A stretch of DNA of 64,000 bases from Argonema galeatum A003/A1 (GCF_023333595.1 NZ_JAIQZM010000016.1:62001-126000), one strand, 5' to 3'; counted from the stretch's first letter, positions 35,196 to 45,156 are shown. The notes: a model not told the origin generated them from the sequence alone. Program-made: numbers and translations.

Positions 35196-37409
35196 ATGAC
35201 TAATTTTCAAGCTACTCAAACTCCCACATTTTTGAGCGAGATTTTCCCGCTAGACATCTCACAGCCTAATTTCATGTGCTTCCGGCTGAGTCCTGAAATT
35301 GAACGGAAGGATGGCAACCGCTTGAGTTTTCATTTCAGTCGGGAATTAACCAGTATAGTTGTTATCTGGAATGACCCATATTTCTATGCTCTGGGAATGC
35401 CGAATATATCCTTGCCTTCCCTACAAAAGTGGAAAGATATACTAGCGGATGTTCAAGAAAAATTAAAGGGTTTTGGCGATCGCTACTACTCAGTCCAATT
35501 GGTGCGCCAGCGACACTTGACACCTTTTATCAAGGCGCAACTAGCTTTTCAGGTTTTGAGGACAACTAAATTTGAAGAACCGCTAATTCTGTCTGATAAT
35601 AAGGTTGAAGTTAGGCGAGAAATAGATTATTGGCCAGAAACTATCGAACTGCCAAATAGTTTACAGCCTGCTCTGGCTTTAACAGTTCATAGCAGTCTAC
35701 TCTATCGGAGCAATTTGGAAGATTTCTATGAAAATCATCCTTATCGGCAAAACTTTAAAACCCTTTTGAAAGGTCTAAAAGTTCGAGATATTGAATTTGA
35801 TTGGAGTTACGGTACTATTAGTAATTTTCCGGGGAATGTGGGTGAACATAGAGAAAAACTAATCAAGAAAGCAAACCGTGAAAGCAGCAAAAAAGCTTTA
35901 TTGAACGCTCCAGACGACCAAACTCTAGTTACCGTACAGTTCAGAAACAGAGAGCAACGTGACTATCCTATGGCCTTTCTTCGCCCCTGCGTTACATCTG
36001 AAACAGCTGACAGATTTGAAGTAGACTATGGAAAGTTGCTTAAGGGGACAAAGATTGGTTATAAAGAACGAACAGACCTCCTGGCTTCCTACAAACAAAC
36101 GGCTGAAATGGCTCTAGATGCTTATGGATTTCAAATGGAGCGTAGTATCAACAGCCGTCAATATCCAGAATTATTTTGGCAACCGCTGAAGCCGCTTGAT
36201 GAAACACCACTGGAGTTTGGAAAGAAATTCATTGGCAAAAGAGGAGATGTTCTCAAGGGACTCTCTGAACGCAACGGTGGTGTTTATAGCCGTCACAATG
36301 ATTATCGCGATCCCTCAAGACCAATTCGCATTGCAGCTGTAAAGCTTTGCGATTTAAGTGTAAATTATTTTTTAGACGAAGTTATTAAACGTTTAAAAAG
36401 CTATGGTTTTAATAGTGAGATAGTTACCAGAAAAGCAGTAGTGGTTAACAATTTGATAGGGGCTGATGCTAGAGCAGAAGTAGAGAGATCGGTTGATGAA
36501 TTAATGGAAATTCCGACTGACATTGTATTGACATTTTTACCTCAGAGCGATCGCAACACTGATAAGGACGACGGAGGCAGCCTGTATTATTGGGTTTACT
36601 CACGCTTGCTCCGCCGTCAGCTTGCTAGCCAAGTAATTTATGCCCATACATTGAGCAGTGTTGAACCCCGCCAAATACTCAATCAAGTGATTCCAGGAAT
36701 TTTGGCGAAGTTAGGAAATTTGCCTTTCATTCTGGCTGAACCTTTAAAGATTGCTCACTATTTCATTGGTTTGGATGTTTCCAGAGAATCCAAGGAAAGG
36801 TTGCCCGGAACAGTTAATGCTTGTGCTAGTGTGCGACTTTATGATACCCAAGGGAAGTTTATTCGCTATCGTATCGAAGATGCTTTAATTGAAGGTGAAG
36901 AAATCCCTCAACGACTTCTAGAAACATTGCTTCCCGCTGGTGAAATGAGGGACAAAACTACCTTGATTTATCGGGATGGTTCTTTTTGTGGTCAAGAAGT
37001 CGAGCATTTAAGGAAATGGGCAAACGCAATTAAAGCTAAGTTTATTTTGGTGGAGTGTCGCAAGTCTTGTATTCCCCGACTATACAACCTGAATCATAAA
37101 ATTGTCACAGCACCGGAAAAAGGCTTAGCGTTTCGTTTGTCCTCTCGTGAAGCAGTTGTAGTGACAACTAAGGTTTCTGAAAAGGTTGGGTTGGCTCGTC
37201 CCCTACGTTTGACAGTGCATGAGGATGGACATCAAGCATCAATTGAAGATGTTGTAGAAACCACTCTTAAACTGACGTTACTGCATCATGGATCGCTACA
37301 AACGCCTCGGTTGCCGATGCCACTTTATGGATCTGATCGCATGGCTTATTTGCGGTTAAACGGGATTTATCCGAGTATGTTGCAGGGCGATCGCCAATTT
37401 TGGCTATAA
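35196..37409 (+). CDS. Long prokaryotic Argonaute, predicted catalytically active
   Basis: A 737-residue protein with the length and layout of long pAgos: N domain and PAZ-like region (about 1-290, with YPMAFLRPCVT), linker, MID (about 375-515) and PIWI (about 515-737). PIWI motifs: D527 in YFIGLDVSRESK, a glutamate-finger candidate at E561 or E567-E569 (RYRIEDALIEGEEI), D593 in LIYRDGSF, and D714 in PMPLYGSDRMAYLRL; a DEDD set predicts slicing. VECRKSCIPRLY and AFRLSSREAVVVTT are also typical. The MID pocket reads YYWVYSRLLRRQLASQ, with Tyr468 where Lys is usual. Known cyanobacterial relatives use small DNA guides to cut DNA. ATG is preceded by AGGTGAGG. Last gene of the operon. Confidence 0.92.
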   Translation: MTNFQATQTPTFLSEIFPLDISQPNFMCFRLSPEIERKDGNRLSFHFSRELTSIVVIWNDPYFYALGMPNISLPSLQKWKDILADVQEKLKGFGDRYYSVQLVRQRHLTPFIKAQLAFQVLRTTKFEEPLILSDNKVEVRREIDYWPETIELPNSLQPALALTVHSSLLYRSNLEDFYENHPYRQNFKTLLKGLKVRDIEFDWSYGTISNFPGNVGEHREKLIKKANRESSKKALLNAPDDQTLVTVQFRNREQRDYPMAFLRPCVTSETADRFEVDYGKLLKGTKIGYKERTDLLASYKQTAEMALDAYGFQMERSINSRQYPELFWQPLKPLDETPLEFGKKFIGKRGDVLKGLSERNGGVYSRHNDYRDPSRPIRIAAVKLCDLSVNYFLDEVIKRLKSYGFNSEIVTRKAVVVNNLIGADARAEVERSVDELMEIPTDIVLTFLPQSDRNTDKDDGGSLYYWVYSRLLRRQLASQVIYAHTLSSVEPRQILNQVIPGILAKLGNLPFILAEPLKIAHYFIGLDVSRESKERLPGTVNACASVRLYDTQGKFIRYRIEDALIEGEEIPQRLLETLLPAGEMRDKTTLIYRDGSFCGQEVEHLRKWANAIKAKFILVECRKSCIPRLYNLNHKIVTAPEKGLAFRLSSREAVVVTTKVSEKVGLARPLRLTVHEDGHQASIEDVVETTLKLTLLHHGSLQTPRLPMPLYGSDRMAYLRLNGIYPSMLQGDRQFWL

Positions 37410-37513
37410 GCTCATCGTTCTATATTTGGCAGCATCCCAAAAGACTCACGGTTGCGATCTCCTTCCCGATCGTATTATACTTGTGGGTCAAGATCGATCG
37501 CCCATACCTATCC

Positions 37514-38158
37514 TTACTGTAGAACCAAACCAATAATTCTCTTCATCACCCGCATAACTTCATATAGCTCGTTAGTCTGAGGGTTAGAAAGAGTAAACTT
37601 ATTTGAGAAACCATACTGACGCACCTGTTTATTGAGCTTAATAAAAATATAGTCCTCACCATTTGTTATCATCCCAAAAGTTGGCATTTCTGAAGTAGGA
37701 TTTGCCATCATATAAGCTAAAGTTTGCGGCAGAGCTTGTCTAACGCTAAAACCATAGCGCTTCGACTCGATTAACACCACCCAAAGTTTATTTCGCACGA
37801 CCAAAGCATCAATAAACCCTTCTAATATGGGTTCCTCTTCGCCTCCCCCTTCAATTTCCACCTTCACATATTGCTCTCCCAGAACCTTAAAAGGCGGATC
37901 GCACAATCCCATTAATTCTAAAAGCGGAGACAGCATAATAATATTGACCGTGCCTTCTGTTATCGGCCCCTCTCCTGCATAATAGAGGTATCGATTTTTA
38001 AGCCGATTCAGTGATTGTTTTTCGCTCTCGCCGATTTCAGGAAGCTCCTCATACCATTCTGTGAAAAACTGGGGGTCAGTCGCCTCGCTGAGATTAAACT
38101 TGCTGCGAATGTCGTTCAGATTAGTAATCGCTTTGGTAATTCCAACAGTTTCAACCAT
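37514..38158 (-). CDS. Stand-alone restriction endonuclease-like (type I R N-terminal type) protein
   Basis: A 214-residue protein. EGFIDALVV and WVVLIESKRYGFSV at about residues 115-135 give the D...(E)xK pattern of the nuclease domain at the front of type I restriction subunits (HsdR N-terminal type), without the helicase. Such stand-alone copies are common in cyanobacteria and their targets are unknown. It converges on the Argonaute gene with 104 bases between stops, and may be part of the same defence neighbourhood or simply an ordinary neighbour. ATG start; no clear Shine-Dalgarno. Confidence 0.72.
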   Translation of the reverse strand: MVETVGITKAITNLNDIRSKFNLSEATDPQFFTEWYEELPEIGESEKQSLNRLKNRYLYYAGEGPITEGTVNIIMLSPLLELMGLCDPPFKVLGEQYVKVEIEGGGEEEPILEGFIDALVVRNKLWVVLIESKRYGFSVRQALPQTLAYMMANPTSEMPTFGMITNGEDYIFIKLNKQVRQYGFSNKFTLSNPQTNELYEVMRVMKRIIGLVLQ

Positions 38159-38270
38159 AATTGATCGCGCTTTTTTCTTTTATTATATCTAAAATGGTTA
38201 GCCAGTATCTCTAGTTTAGCAAGTGCGCCGTATTCCTCTCCCAATTCCCGAAGTATGCTAGCATTCATAA

Positions 38271-41200
38271 CTAACGTTGCTGCTGAATCGGAATCTGAAT
38301 GACAAACTCCGCACCCTGCCCAGGTGCTGAAATACACGCCAATTGGCCCTTATGCTTATCTATAATCTGGTAGCTAATGGACATTCCCAAACCCGTACCC
38401 GAACCTACTGGTTTAGTTGTAAAAAATGGATCGAAAATCCGTTGCCGTACTTCTTCTGTCATTCCTGGGCCATTATCGGCAATCCGAACGATCGCTCGAT
38501 CGCTCTCATTAATTTCTGTAGAAACGCGAATCTCCGGATTTTGGATTTTGGATTTTAGATTTTGGATTAGGGATTTCTCTTCTGCCCCGCTGCCCCCCTG
38601 CCCCGCTGCCTCTTCCAAAGCGTCGATCGCATTATTCAAAATATTCATAAACACCTGATTTAGCTGTCCGGCGTAGCACTCCACTAGCGGCAGGTTGCCG
38701 TATTCTTTGATGACTTGAATCTCTGGACGATTCGTTTTTGCTTTGAGACGATTTTTCAAAATCAGCAGAGTGCTATCAATCCCTTCGTGAATGTCCACCT
38801 TTTTCGTCTCGGATTCATCCAGTCGCGAGAAGTTTCGCAAGGATAAAACAATCTCACGGATGCGATCGGCCCCCATTTTCATCGAATCAAGGATTTTGGG
38901 CAAGTCTACTTTAATGAAATCCAAGTCAATTGCTTCAGCTTCTTGTTGAATTTCTATTACGGGATTTGGATAATTTTCTTGGTAGAGATGAAGTAGATCG
39001 ATCAATTCTTCGGTATACTCTTTGGCAGGGGTAATATTGCCATAGATGAAGTTAACGGGATTGTTAATTTCGTGAGCGACACCAGCAACCAGTTGACCCA
39101 GACTGGACATTTTTTCACTTTGCACGAGTTGAGCTTGAGTTTGTTGAAGTTCGCGCAGAGTTTGTTCTAGCTTGGTCGCTTGCTCTTGGGCTTTCACAGC
39201 AGCAATGCGAGTTTGTTTGTAGAGTTCGGCTTGATCGATCGCGATCGCCAATTGATCGGCAACTGCTTGCAGCAGTTCCACTTCAGCATCGCGCCAAGGT
39301 CGAGAACCGCTAGAGTGACTGCAACTAACTATACCAATTTCGCCGGATTTTGTATGTATTGGCAGTGCCAATAAAGCCGTGTAGCTTAAGCTAAAAAATA
39401 ATCTTCGCTCTACTGGATCGGTCAAAGTTCTAGCATTGTCCACACGAGTTATTTCCTTATTAAAAACCTTAATCGCCAATAACCCAAGCGCTGTCACACG
39501 AACCGAGTGACCTAACAAACTGGGGAATGCTAAATTCCTAGCTTCCTGAACAAATTCCCAGCTACCGGAAGGATGAATCAATTTTTCTTCTTCACTTTTT
39601 CCTTCTTCCGGTCGATACCAAATAAACACGCAGCGATCGATCTGCAACATATTCCGAATCTCTTGCACAGCTGTTTCCAGAATAATGTTGATGTCTAAAG
39701 AACTGCGAATTTGACTGGCAAGTCGGTTGAGCAGTGCTTCTCTAGTCGCCAATTCTCGGTATTTTGCTTCACTTTGCCGTAATTCAGACTCAGCACGCTT
39801 TTGTTCGGTAATATCTTTCACAATCGTAGCTATAGCTATCGGCTGACTTGTTTTAGAGTCTTTGATACTGAAGACATTGGAATAAATTGGTATGCTGTTG
39901 CCCGTCTTAAAGTTTCTAAAGCGGAACTCTCCTTGCCAGCGTCCCTGTTCCATCACAACTGGTAGAATTTCCTCTCTAAACTCGGCTAAATCTTCTGGCA
40001 TAAAATAGTCAAATAGCGTACTTTGCTTGAGTTTTTCCAATCCCTCAATCCCTACCAGCTTTTGACCTGCCTCGTTGAGAAAGATAGGATGCCCGTCAAG
40101 CGTGGCCATGCCAATAAAGTCAGAGCAACTTTCTATAACGGCTATTAATTTTTGTTGTTCTTCTTCTGCTCGCTTGCGATCGGTGATATCAAAGCGAATC
40201 GCCAAGTATTGGCAAGGTTTTGCTCCCTCACCTAACAAGGGGACAATGGTTGTATTTACCCAGTAAAAACTCCCATCTTTAGCTTTATTCCTAATTTCTC
40301 CTTTCCAAATTTTTCCGTTTTTAATGGTTGTCCACAGGTTGAGGATAAATTCTTTGGAATGATAGCTCGAATTGATAATTCGATGGTCTTGTCCAACTAT
40401 TTCTTCTCTGGAATATTTAGATAATTCGCAGAATTTATCGTTGACGTAGGTGATTTTTCCTTGGCGGTTAGTGATAGCGACAATAGCGGCTTGATCCAAA
40501 GCAGATTTGAGGTCGGATGAGTCCTTGAGAGATTTTTTGAGTTCCTCCTCCGCTTGTTTGCGATCGCTGATGTCTTGAATTACTGCAATTTCATACTTCG
40601 GCTCTCCAGCTAGAGAACGTACAACCGACACAGTGAGATTTACCCAAACAATCCTGCCTAACGGAGTCAGGTAACGTTTCTCCATTGAGTAAGTTGGAAT
40701 TTCACCCGTCATTAGCGATCGAAACTGCGTCAAGTCGGCCATCATATCATCTGGATAGGTAATATCCTCGAATGAGAGCTTGACCAGTTCCGCTTCGGTG
40801 TAACCAACGATGTCGCAAAACCTTTGATTCACTTTGATAAACTGACCGTTTAGTCCGCAATGGCAGATGCCGATCGCAGCCTGCTCAAATGTGATGCGGA
40901 ATTGCTCCTCGCTTTCCCGCAATGTTTCCTCAACTCGTTTGCGATCGGTGATATCGGTAGAAATGGAGCATATTGCATAAGGGACGCCGCTACTGTTGTA
41001 AAGAGGAAATTTGACGGAAATATACGTATGCAGCCCGTCGTCTTGAGGAACAACTTCCTCACTTTCGATAGAAGTTCCAGCAGCGAATACCTTAAGATCG
41101 TTCGCCCGCAATTTATCAGCTATCTCATGCGGATAAATATCGTATGGTGTCTTGCCTTTGATTTCCTCTCGGTTAATATGGAACAGAGTTTCAAACCGAC

Positions 41201-42254
41201 GGTTGATCAGATTGTATCGACTTTCAATATCTTTTACAAAGATAACCGCTGGAGAGTTATCCATAATTGCCATAAGCTGTTGTTGGCTCTCGCGCAGCGC
41301 TTGTTCGGCTCGAACTCTGTCGCTGATGTCAACAAATAAACCTATGCCACCAGTCACAACTCCATTGCCATCAAACAACGGTGCTGTCCAGAGGCTGACA
41401 TGGATTGGCGAACCGTCTTTTCTTTGTCTGCGTAATTCCAAACCAACCTGTTCTTCGCCCTGCAATTCAGTCTGAAGTATGGTGCCGAACTCCTCCTGTT
41501 GATCAGGAGGAATAATTGGCAAAGGTTTATTCAAAACCTCAATTTCGCTCCAGCCAAAAAGCCTCTCTGCCGCTGGATTCCACATCGTTACATTTCCATC
41601 GTTATTGATAGTAGTAATAGCTAATGGCGAAGCTGCGATTAGCGTTTGCAAAGTTTGGTTGGTGGTTCGCAATTCTTCAATAGCTTGTTTGCGTTGCGCT
41701 TCGCTTGCTCTTAATTCTTGAGATGTCCGCTCTTTTTGGGCAATTTCGTTCTGCAATTGCTCGATCGCTTGGCTTAATTGGGCGGTACGTTCTTGGATTC
41801 TGCTTTCCATCTCATCATAAGCTTTTTGCAGCGCCTCTTCTGCCAGTTTGCGTTCCCCGATCTCCACTTCCAATTGTGCGGGACTCGGTAACGCCAGTGC
41901 CTTGGGAATTATTGACACCAGTCGTATCGATGTATACCCGGATAGTACAGCGGTGAAAGCTTTCAGAAAACCGGATAGCCAGTAGTCGGGATGCCAAAGC
42001 GTCCACACTTCCATAATGTGGGTTGTGCCGCAAGAAATTATGAAAGCGCTAAATAACAAGAATATGCCTGAATATGGCAAATCCCGTCGCTTTTGGACAA
42101 AGTAGAAAAGCAGGATCGGGATGGAGTAATATGCCAGCGCGATCGCACTATCCGACGCGATGTGCAGCCACACCAATCCTGGCTTCCAAAGGTAGCAATG
42201 GCCATGTGGAATAAATGGCCCTTGAGCAAAAAAGCTTTGCAAAAATTCCGGCAT
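38271..42254 (-). CDS. Ethylene-receptor-like multi-PAS/GAF sensor histidine kinase
   Basis: A 1327-residue membrane kinase. Residues 25-120 form three membrane helices that match the ETR1 ethylene-binding domain: D35 and Y42 in [15 protein letters not shown]75 and H79 in [15 protein letters not shown], with the same D-to-C and C-to-H spacing as the plant receptor, where Cys and His bind Cu(I). A coiled coil follows, then about five PAS/PAC units (each ending DISDR or DITDRK), a GAF domain (about residues 860-1010), and a kinase core with H-box [25 protein letters not shown] and [11 protein letters not shown] low-complexity insert sits in the ATPase domain. No response regulator is adjacent. 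ATG at 42254. Confidence 0.9.
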   Translation of the reverse strand: MPEFLQSFFAQGPFIPHGHCYLWKPGLVWLHIASDSAIALAYYSIPILLFYFVQKRRDLPYSGIFLLFSAFIISCGTTHIMEVWTLWHPDYWLSGFLKAFTAVLSGYTSIRLVSIIPKALALPSPAQLEVEIGERKLAEEALQKAYDEMESRIQERTAQLSQAIEQLQNEIAQKERTSQELRASEAQRKQAIEELRTTNQTLQTLIAASPLAITTINNDGNVTMWNPAAERLFGWSEIEVLNKPLPIIPPDQQEEFGTILQTELQGEEQVGLELRRQRKDGSPIHVSLWTAPLFDGNGVVTGGIGLFVDISDRVRAEQALRESQQQLMAIMDNSPAVIFVKDIESRYNLINRRFETLFHINREEIKGKTPYDIYPHEIADKLRANDLKVFAAGTSIESEEVVPQDDGLHTYISVKFPLYNSSGVPYAICSISTDITDRKRVEETLRESEEQFRITFEQAAIGICHCGLNGQFIKVNQRFCDIVGYTEAELVKLSFEDITYPDDMMADLTQFRSLMTGEIPTYSMEKRYLTPLGRIVWVNLTVSVVRSLAGEPKYEIAVIQDISDRKQAEEELKKSLKDSSDLKSALDQAAIVAITNRQGKITYVNDKFCELSKYSREEIVGQDHRIINSSYHSKEFILNLWTTIKNGKIWKGEIRNKAKDGSFYWVNTTIVPLLGEGAKPCQYLAIRFDITDRKRAEEEQQKLIAVIESCSDFIGMATLDGHPIFLNEAGQKLVGIEGLEKLKQSTLFDYFMPEDLAEFREEILPVVMEQGRWQGEFRFRNFKTGNSIPIYSNVFSIKDSKTSQPIAIATIVKDITEQKRAESELRQSEAKYRELATREALLNRLASQIRSSLDINIILETAVQEIRNMLQIDRCVFIWYRPEEGKSEEEKLIHPSGSWEFVQEARNLAFPSLLGHSVRVTALGLLAIKVFNKEITRVDNARTLTDPVERRLFFSLSYTALLALPIHTKSGEIGIVSCSHSSGSRPWRDAEVELLQAVADQLAIAIDQAELYKQTRIAAVKAQEQATKLEQTLRELQQTQAQLVQSEKMSSLGQLVAGVAHEINNPVNFIYGNITPAKEYTEELIDLLHLYQENYPNPVIEIQQEAEAIDLDFIKVDLPKILDSMKMGADRIREIVLSLRNFSRLDESETKKVDIHEGIDSTLLILKNRLKAKTNRPEIQVIKEYGNLPLVECYAGQLNQVFMNILNNAIDALEEAAGQGGSGAEEKSLIQNLKSKIQNPEIRVSTEINESDRAIVRIADNGPGMTEEVRQRIFDPFFTTKPVGSGTGLGMSISYQIIDKHKGQLACISAPGQGAEFVIQIPIQQQR
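38535..38612. repeat. Low-complexity insertion inside the kinase gene
   Basis: GGATTTTGGATTTTGGATTT and CTGCCCCGCTGCCCCCCTGC type repeats, the same units that fill intergenic DNA elsewhere, are read in frame as the segment [20 protein letters not shown] between the N-box and G-box of the ATPase domain. Confidence 0.75.
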
Positions 42255-42410
42255 CGATTCACCTATGTATTCTTACTTAGTACGAGTCTCTGTAAGGTTT
42301 ATAATAAGATTTAATACTACTTAAAAAATGCTGAATAATTTTATACTTAATAAAATTTTAAGCTAAAATGCTATTAAGTTATATTAATACAACTAAAGCG
42401 GAATGTGGGT

Positions 42411-42445
42411 TAGAAACCCGGTTTCTTCAAGAAACCGGGTTTCTA
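42411..42445. terminator. AGAAACCCGG palindrome near the cbiG-cobJ 3' end
   Basis: TAGAAACCCGGTTTCT and its inverse with a CA loop, about 25 bases beyond the stop of the - strand cobalamin gene and upstream of the kinase start. Probably terminates the cobalamin transcript. Confidence 0.55.
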
Positions 42446-42469
42446 GGTGTTCAGTTTATTTACGCCCAC

Positions 42470-44530
42470 CTACTTGATCGCTTCGCTTATTTTGTAACCG
42501 CGTGGAGTAATCATCCATTCGGCGTGGGTGCGAGTATTGGAGTTACCTATTATAACAGTTGTCAGCATATCGATGCACTCTTCCAGCATTTTATCCAGTT
42601 TAGTGAGAGTTATCTGCTCATCTTGGCGATAGGCATCTCTGACAAGTGCAACTGGTGTATTAGGATCGCGGTATTGCAAAAAAATAGCTTGCGCGATCGC
42701 AATTTGTTCGGTTCTGGTTTTCGATTTTGGATTATACAAAGCAGTCACAAAATCTGCCATCGCCGCCGCTCTTAGTCTCCTCTCAATAACTTCCCAAGGT
42801 GTGAGCAAATCGCTTAAACTAATTGCACAGAAGTCGTGCATCAAAGGCGCACCCACGCGAGATGCAGCGGATTGCAATGCAGTAATGCCAGGAAACACTT
42901 GCACCCCAGGAATTTTACCATCCCAACCTTGTGCTTGCAGTTCCTCCATTACCAAACCAGCCATTCCGTAAATGCCACAATCTCCAGACGAGACAACCGC
43001 TACAGTTAATCCCCAATTCGCAAGTTCGATCGCGCGTTTGGCTCTTTGCACTTCCTGAGTAATCGGTAAAGCTTCGACAATTTGACCGGGACGCAAGAGA
43101 GGGGAAATCAAATCGATATAGAGAGAATAACCGATCGCAACATCTGCTTGGTTAACCGCAGTTTGAGCCGCTGGCGTCATCTGATTTAATTGTCCTGGGC
43201 CTGTCCCAATTAGGAATAATTTACCGATGCGATCGGTATATTCTTTTTCCGCTAGGGCAATAGCTATTGTTACTGCTTTACCTTCTTTTATGGTCAGCGA
43301 CGGTTCGATCCCCCCTGCCCCCCTTAACAAGGGGGGTTGTGATGATTCCCTCCCCCCTAACAAGGGGGGGTCCGACTCCCCCCCTTTCGTAAGGGGGGGT
43401 TGGGGGGGGATCTCCATTCGGAAAATCTGCTTTCTAATCAACAATGTTTGACAACCAGATGCAGAAATAGCAGCAGCTTCGGCTACGCTGGGAGTACCTA
43501 CTTCTGCTTCTACCACCGCCGAAGGATTGGGAACGGTAACGGAACGCAGCACTTCGGGTGGAAAAGTGCGTAAAGGCCATTTTTTTTCTTGACAAATTTC
43601 CACTAATCCCACTTCATCGGCTTTGATATCGATGGTAGCAATACCTGCGATCGCACCCAAAGCCAAATGATTCGCCTGAAACACTTGTTCGATCGCTTTT
43701 TCTATTAATTGTTTCGGCGTTCCTCGTTCGCATCCTATCCCCACCCACAATACTCTGGGATGCCATTGCACTTTGGGAAAATCCGATTCTGGTGCGAATT
43801 GTCGCTGTGTAAAACTAATCCAAATTCTGGCATGGGGACGCCCCCCCTTCCCCCCCAATGTTGGGGGGGATAAGAGGGAGGGAGGAAATTGTTCCGACGA
43901 TCCTTCAAAATAAAATGGATGTCCTTCGGGAAGATGAGATTGCCACAAAGTAGAACCGACTTCCTGAATTACTTGTACTGCTTCCCCTCTGGAGATTGCA
44001 GCAGCTACTTTTGTCCAATCTCCGTCACCTTTATGCCAACCAAAAGGAACGCCTAAAGTATCTACGGCGGGTAATCCCAATCCGGCGGAAGCACCTGTGA
44101 TGACTGGTGTGGCGTTGAGTTGGAGTGCGATCGCATTTGCCAGTTTATCAGCGCCGCCTTGGTGTCCGCTACACAAAGCGATCGCAAATTTACCCGCTTC
44201 ATCAATAACTACAACAGCGGGATCGCGAGATTTATCCTCCAGCAGAGGTGCAATCAACCGCACAACTGCGCCAGTTGCCAAACAGAAAATAAAACCCCGG
44301 TTTTCCTGCCAAATATTAGATAGATGTTCTTTCAGCGAACCAGTATAAACCCTTGTTGTGGGGTGGGCATCTCCTCTTGTGGGGTGGGCATCTTGCCCGC
44401 CTCCCAAAGATTCTGGCACCCAGAGAGTTGCACCTATTGCCTGAGTGAGGGGCAATAGGCGTTTAGCTGCGGTGGGGGTGGTTGCGATCGCAGCTAAGGG
44501 CTGATATTCTTCAAAAAGTAATTTACTCAA
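42470..44530 (-). CDS. Fused cobalt-precorrin-5A hydrolase (CbiG) and precorrin-3B C17-methyltransferase (CobJ/CbiH)
   Basis: A 686-residue two-enzyme protein of cobalamin (B12) synthesis. Residues 1-about 385 are CbiG: FCLATGAVVRLIAPLL, VVVIDEAGKFAIALCSGHQGG and the C-terminal GIGCERGTPKQLIEKAI with ATIDIKADEVGL. Residues about 435-686 are CobJ: LFLIGTGPGQLNQMTPAAQ, VAVVSSGDCGIYGMAG, FPGITALQSAASRVGAPLMHDFCAISLSDLLTPW and TVIIGNSNT. This fusion is usual in cyanobacteria. Three proline/glycine-rich inserts (near residues 45-60, 213-233 and 376-412) are encoded by repeats and enlarge it over the usual size of about 620. No B12 riboswitch was recognised upstream. Confidence 0.9.
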   Translation of the reverse strand: MSKLLFEEYQPLAAIATTPTAAKRLLPLTQAIGATLWVPESLGGGQDAHPTRGDAHPTTRVYTGSLKEHLSNIWQENRGFIFCLATGAVVRLIAPLLEDKSRDPAVVVIDEAGKFAIALCSGHQGGADKLANAIALQLNATPVITGASAGLGLPAVDTLGVPFGWHKGDGDWTKVAAAISRGEAVQVIQEVGSTLWQSHLPEGHPFYFEGSSEQFPPSLLSPPTLGGKGGRPHARIWISFTQRQFAPESDFPKVQWHPRVLWVGIGCERGTPKQLIEKAIEQVFQANHLALGAIAGIATIDIKADEVGLVEICQEKKWPLRTFPPEVLRSVTVPNPSAVVEAEVGTPSVAEAAAISASGCQTLLIRKQIFRMEIPPQPPLTKGGESDPPLLGGRESSQPPLLRGAGGIEPSLTIKEGKAVTIAIALAEKEYTDRIGKLFLIGTGPGQLNQMTPAAQTAVNQADVAIGYSLYIDLISPLLRPGQIVEALPITQEVQRAKRAIELANWGLTVAVVSSGDCGIYGMAGLVMEELQAQGWDGKIPGVQVFPGITALQSAASRVGAPLMHDFCAISLSDLLTPWEVIERRLRAAAMADFVTALYNPKSKTRTEQIAIAQAIFLQYRDPNTPVALVRDAYRQDEQITLTKLDKMLEECIDMLTTVIIGNSNTRTHAEWMITPRGYKISEAIK
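43296..43420. repeat. CCCCCCTTAACAAGGGGGG repeats inside cbiG-cobJ
   Basis: Several copies of an inverted motif (CCTTAACAAGGGGGG, CTAACAAGGGGGG, TTTCGTAAGGGGGG) are read in frame as a linker rich in PPLLxGG between the CbiG and CobJ domains. Related sequence (CCCCCCAATGTTGGGGGG) forms a second insert at 43838-43880, and GTGGGGTGGGCATC repeats a third at 44355-44400. Confidence 0.75.
44461..44530. repeat. Direct repeat A: 5' end of cbiG-cobJ
   Basis: The first 70 bases of the gene (GGCTGATATTCTTCAAAAAG lies within) are repeated at 45412-45480 with about seven differences. See repeat B. Confidence 0.75.
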
Positions 44531-44778
44531 GGCAAAACATCAATATAATTTAGCGACTTGCATAGAGTAGCTTAACCTACTAATGCCCCTTGCACTGGAA
44601 AAAAACCCGGTTTCTGGGTTGTAGTAGCGATCGCATTTTCCATCAACGACCAAATATCGCACTTTACCAACAACATCATTTTTCTGGGAAAATCTGGGTA
44701 TTCGTGCAGATGTAAAACGATGACGGGTGGATAGCTAAGGCGCTTTTTGTCGCGGTATGCTGATCGAGTTCACTCAGT
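44531..44778. other. Divergent intergenic region upstream of cbiG-cobJ
   Basis: 248 bases between divergent starts. It contains one half-copy of the AAACCCGGTTTCTGG repeat near 44607. No riboswitch or gene was recognised. Confidence 0.4.
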
Positions 44779-45156
44779 ATGCCAATTTACAGTAATATTA
44801 AGACAAAGATCACTATTCCCTCAGAAATCCAAGCTCTCATTGATAGACTGAACCAAGAATTAGCTCAGATTGAGCGAGAAGCAACAGAAGGACTGAACTT
44901 AGCAAGACCGATCTTATCTCGTTTTCCAGATAATGTAATATTAATCGGGTCATTTGCTACTCTCAATAATGCTCTATTCTTTGTAGATAATTCCCGAAGG
45001 CGCATCCAGATTACTGTTGAGAGTATTTCCCCGGAAAATGTGCCAGCTTCGGTAATTCAGGAAGCAGGAGAAGATTTGGCAGAGTTGCAAGGGCGCATAA
45101 TGGAAGCTAAAATACGGGTCAGTAGGATTGTCAATCGCTTGGAGAACTTACCGTGA
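44779..45156 (+). CDS. Small hypothetical protein
   Basis: A 125-residue protein that I do not recognise. It is mostly helical and heptad-rich at both ends (IQALIDRLNQELAQIEREAT and EDLAELQGRIMEAKIRVSRI), with a central segment RFPDNVILIGSFATLNNALFFV. It is soluble, with no signal peptide. It overlaps the next frame by 4 bases (GTGA), so the two form a small operon. The position between two copies of the cbiG 5' end suggests a recently inserted segment. A role as a structural or partner protein is possible, but there is no evidence for it. Confidence 0.55.
   Translation: MPIYSNIKTKITIPSEIQALIDRLNQELAQIEREATEGLNLARPILSRFPDNVILIGSFATLNNALFFVDNSRRRIQITVESISPENVPASVIQEAGEDLAELQGRIMEAKIRVSRIVNRLENLP

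Noticed and set aside
44531-44778. Cobalamin riboswitch upstream of cbiG-cobJ
   Set aside because: I could not find the B12-box pattern or a matching set of stems.
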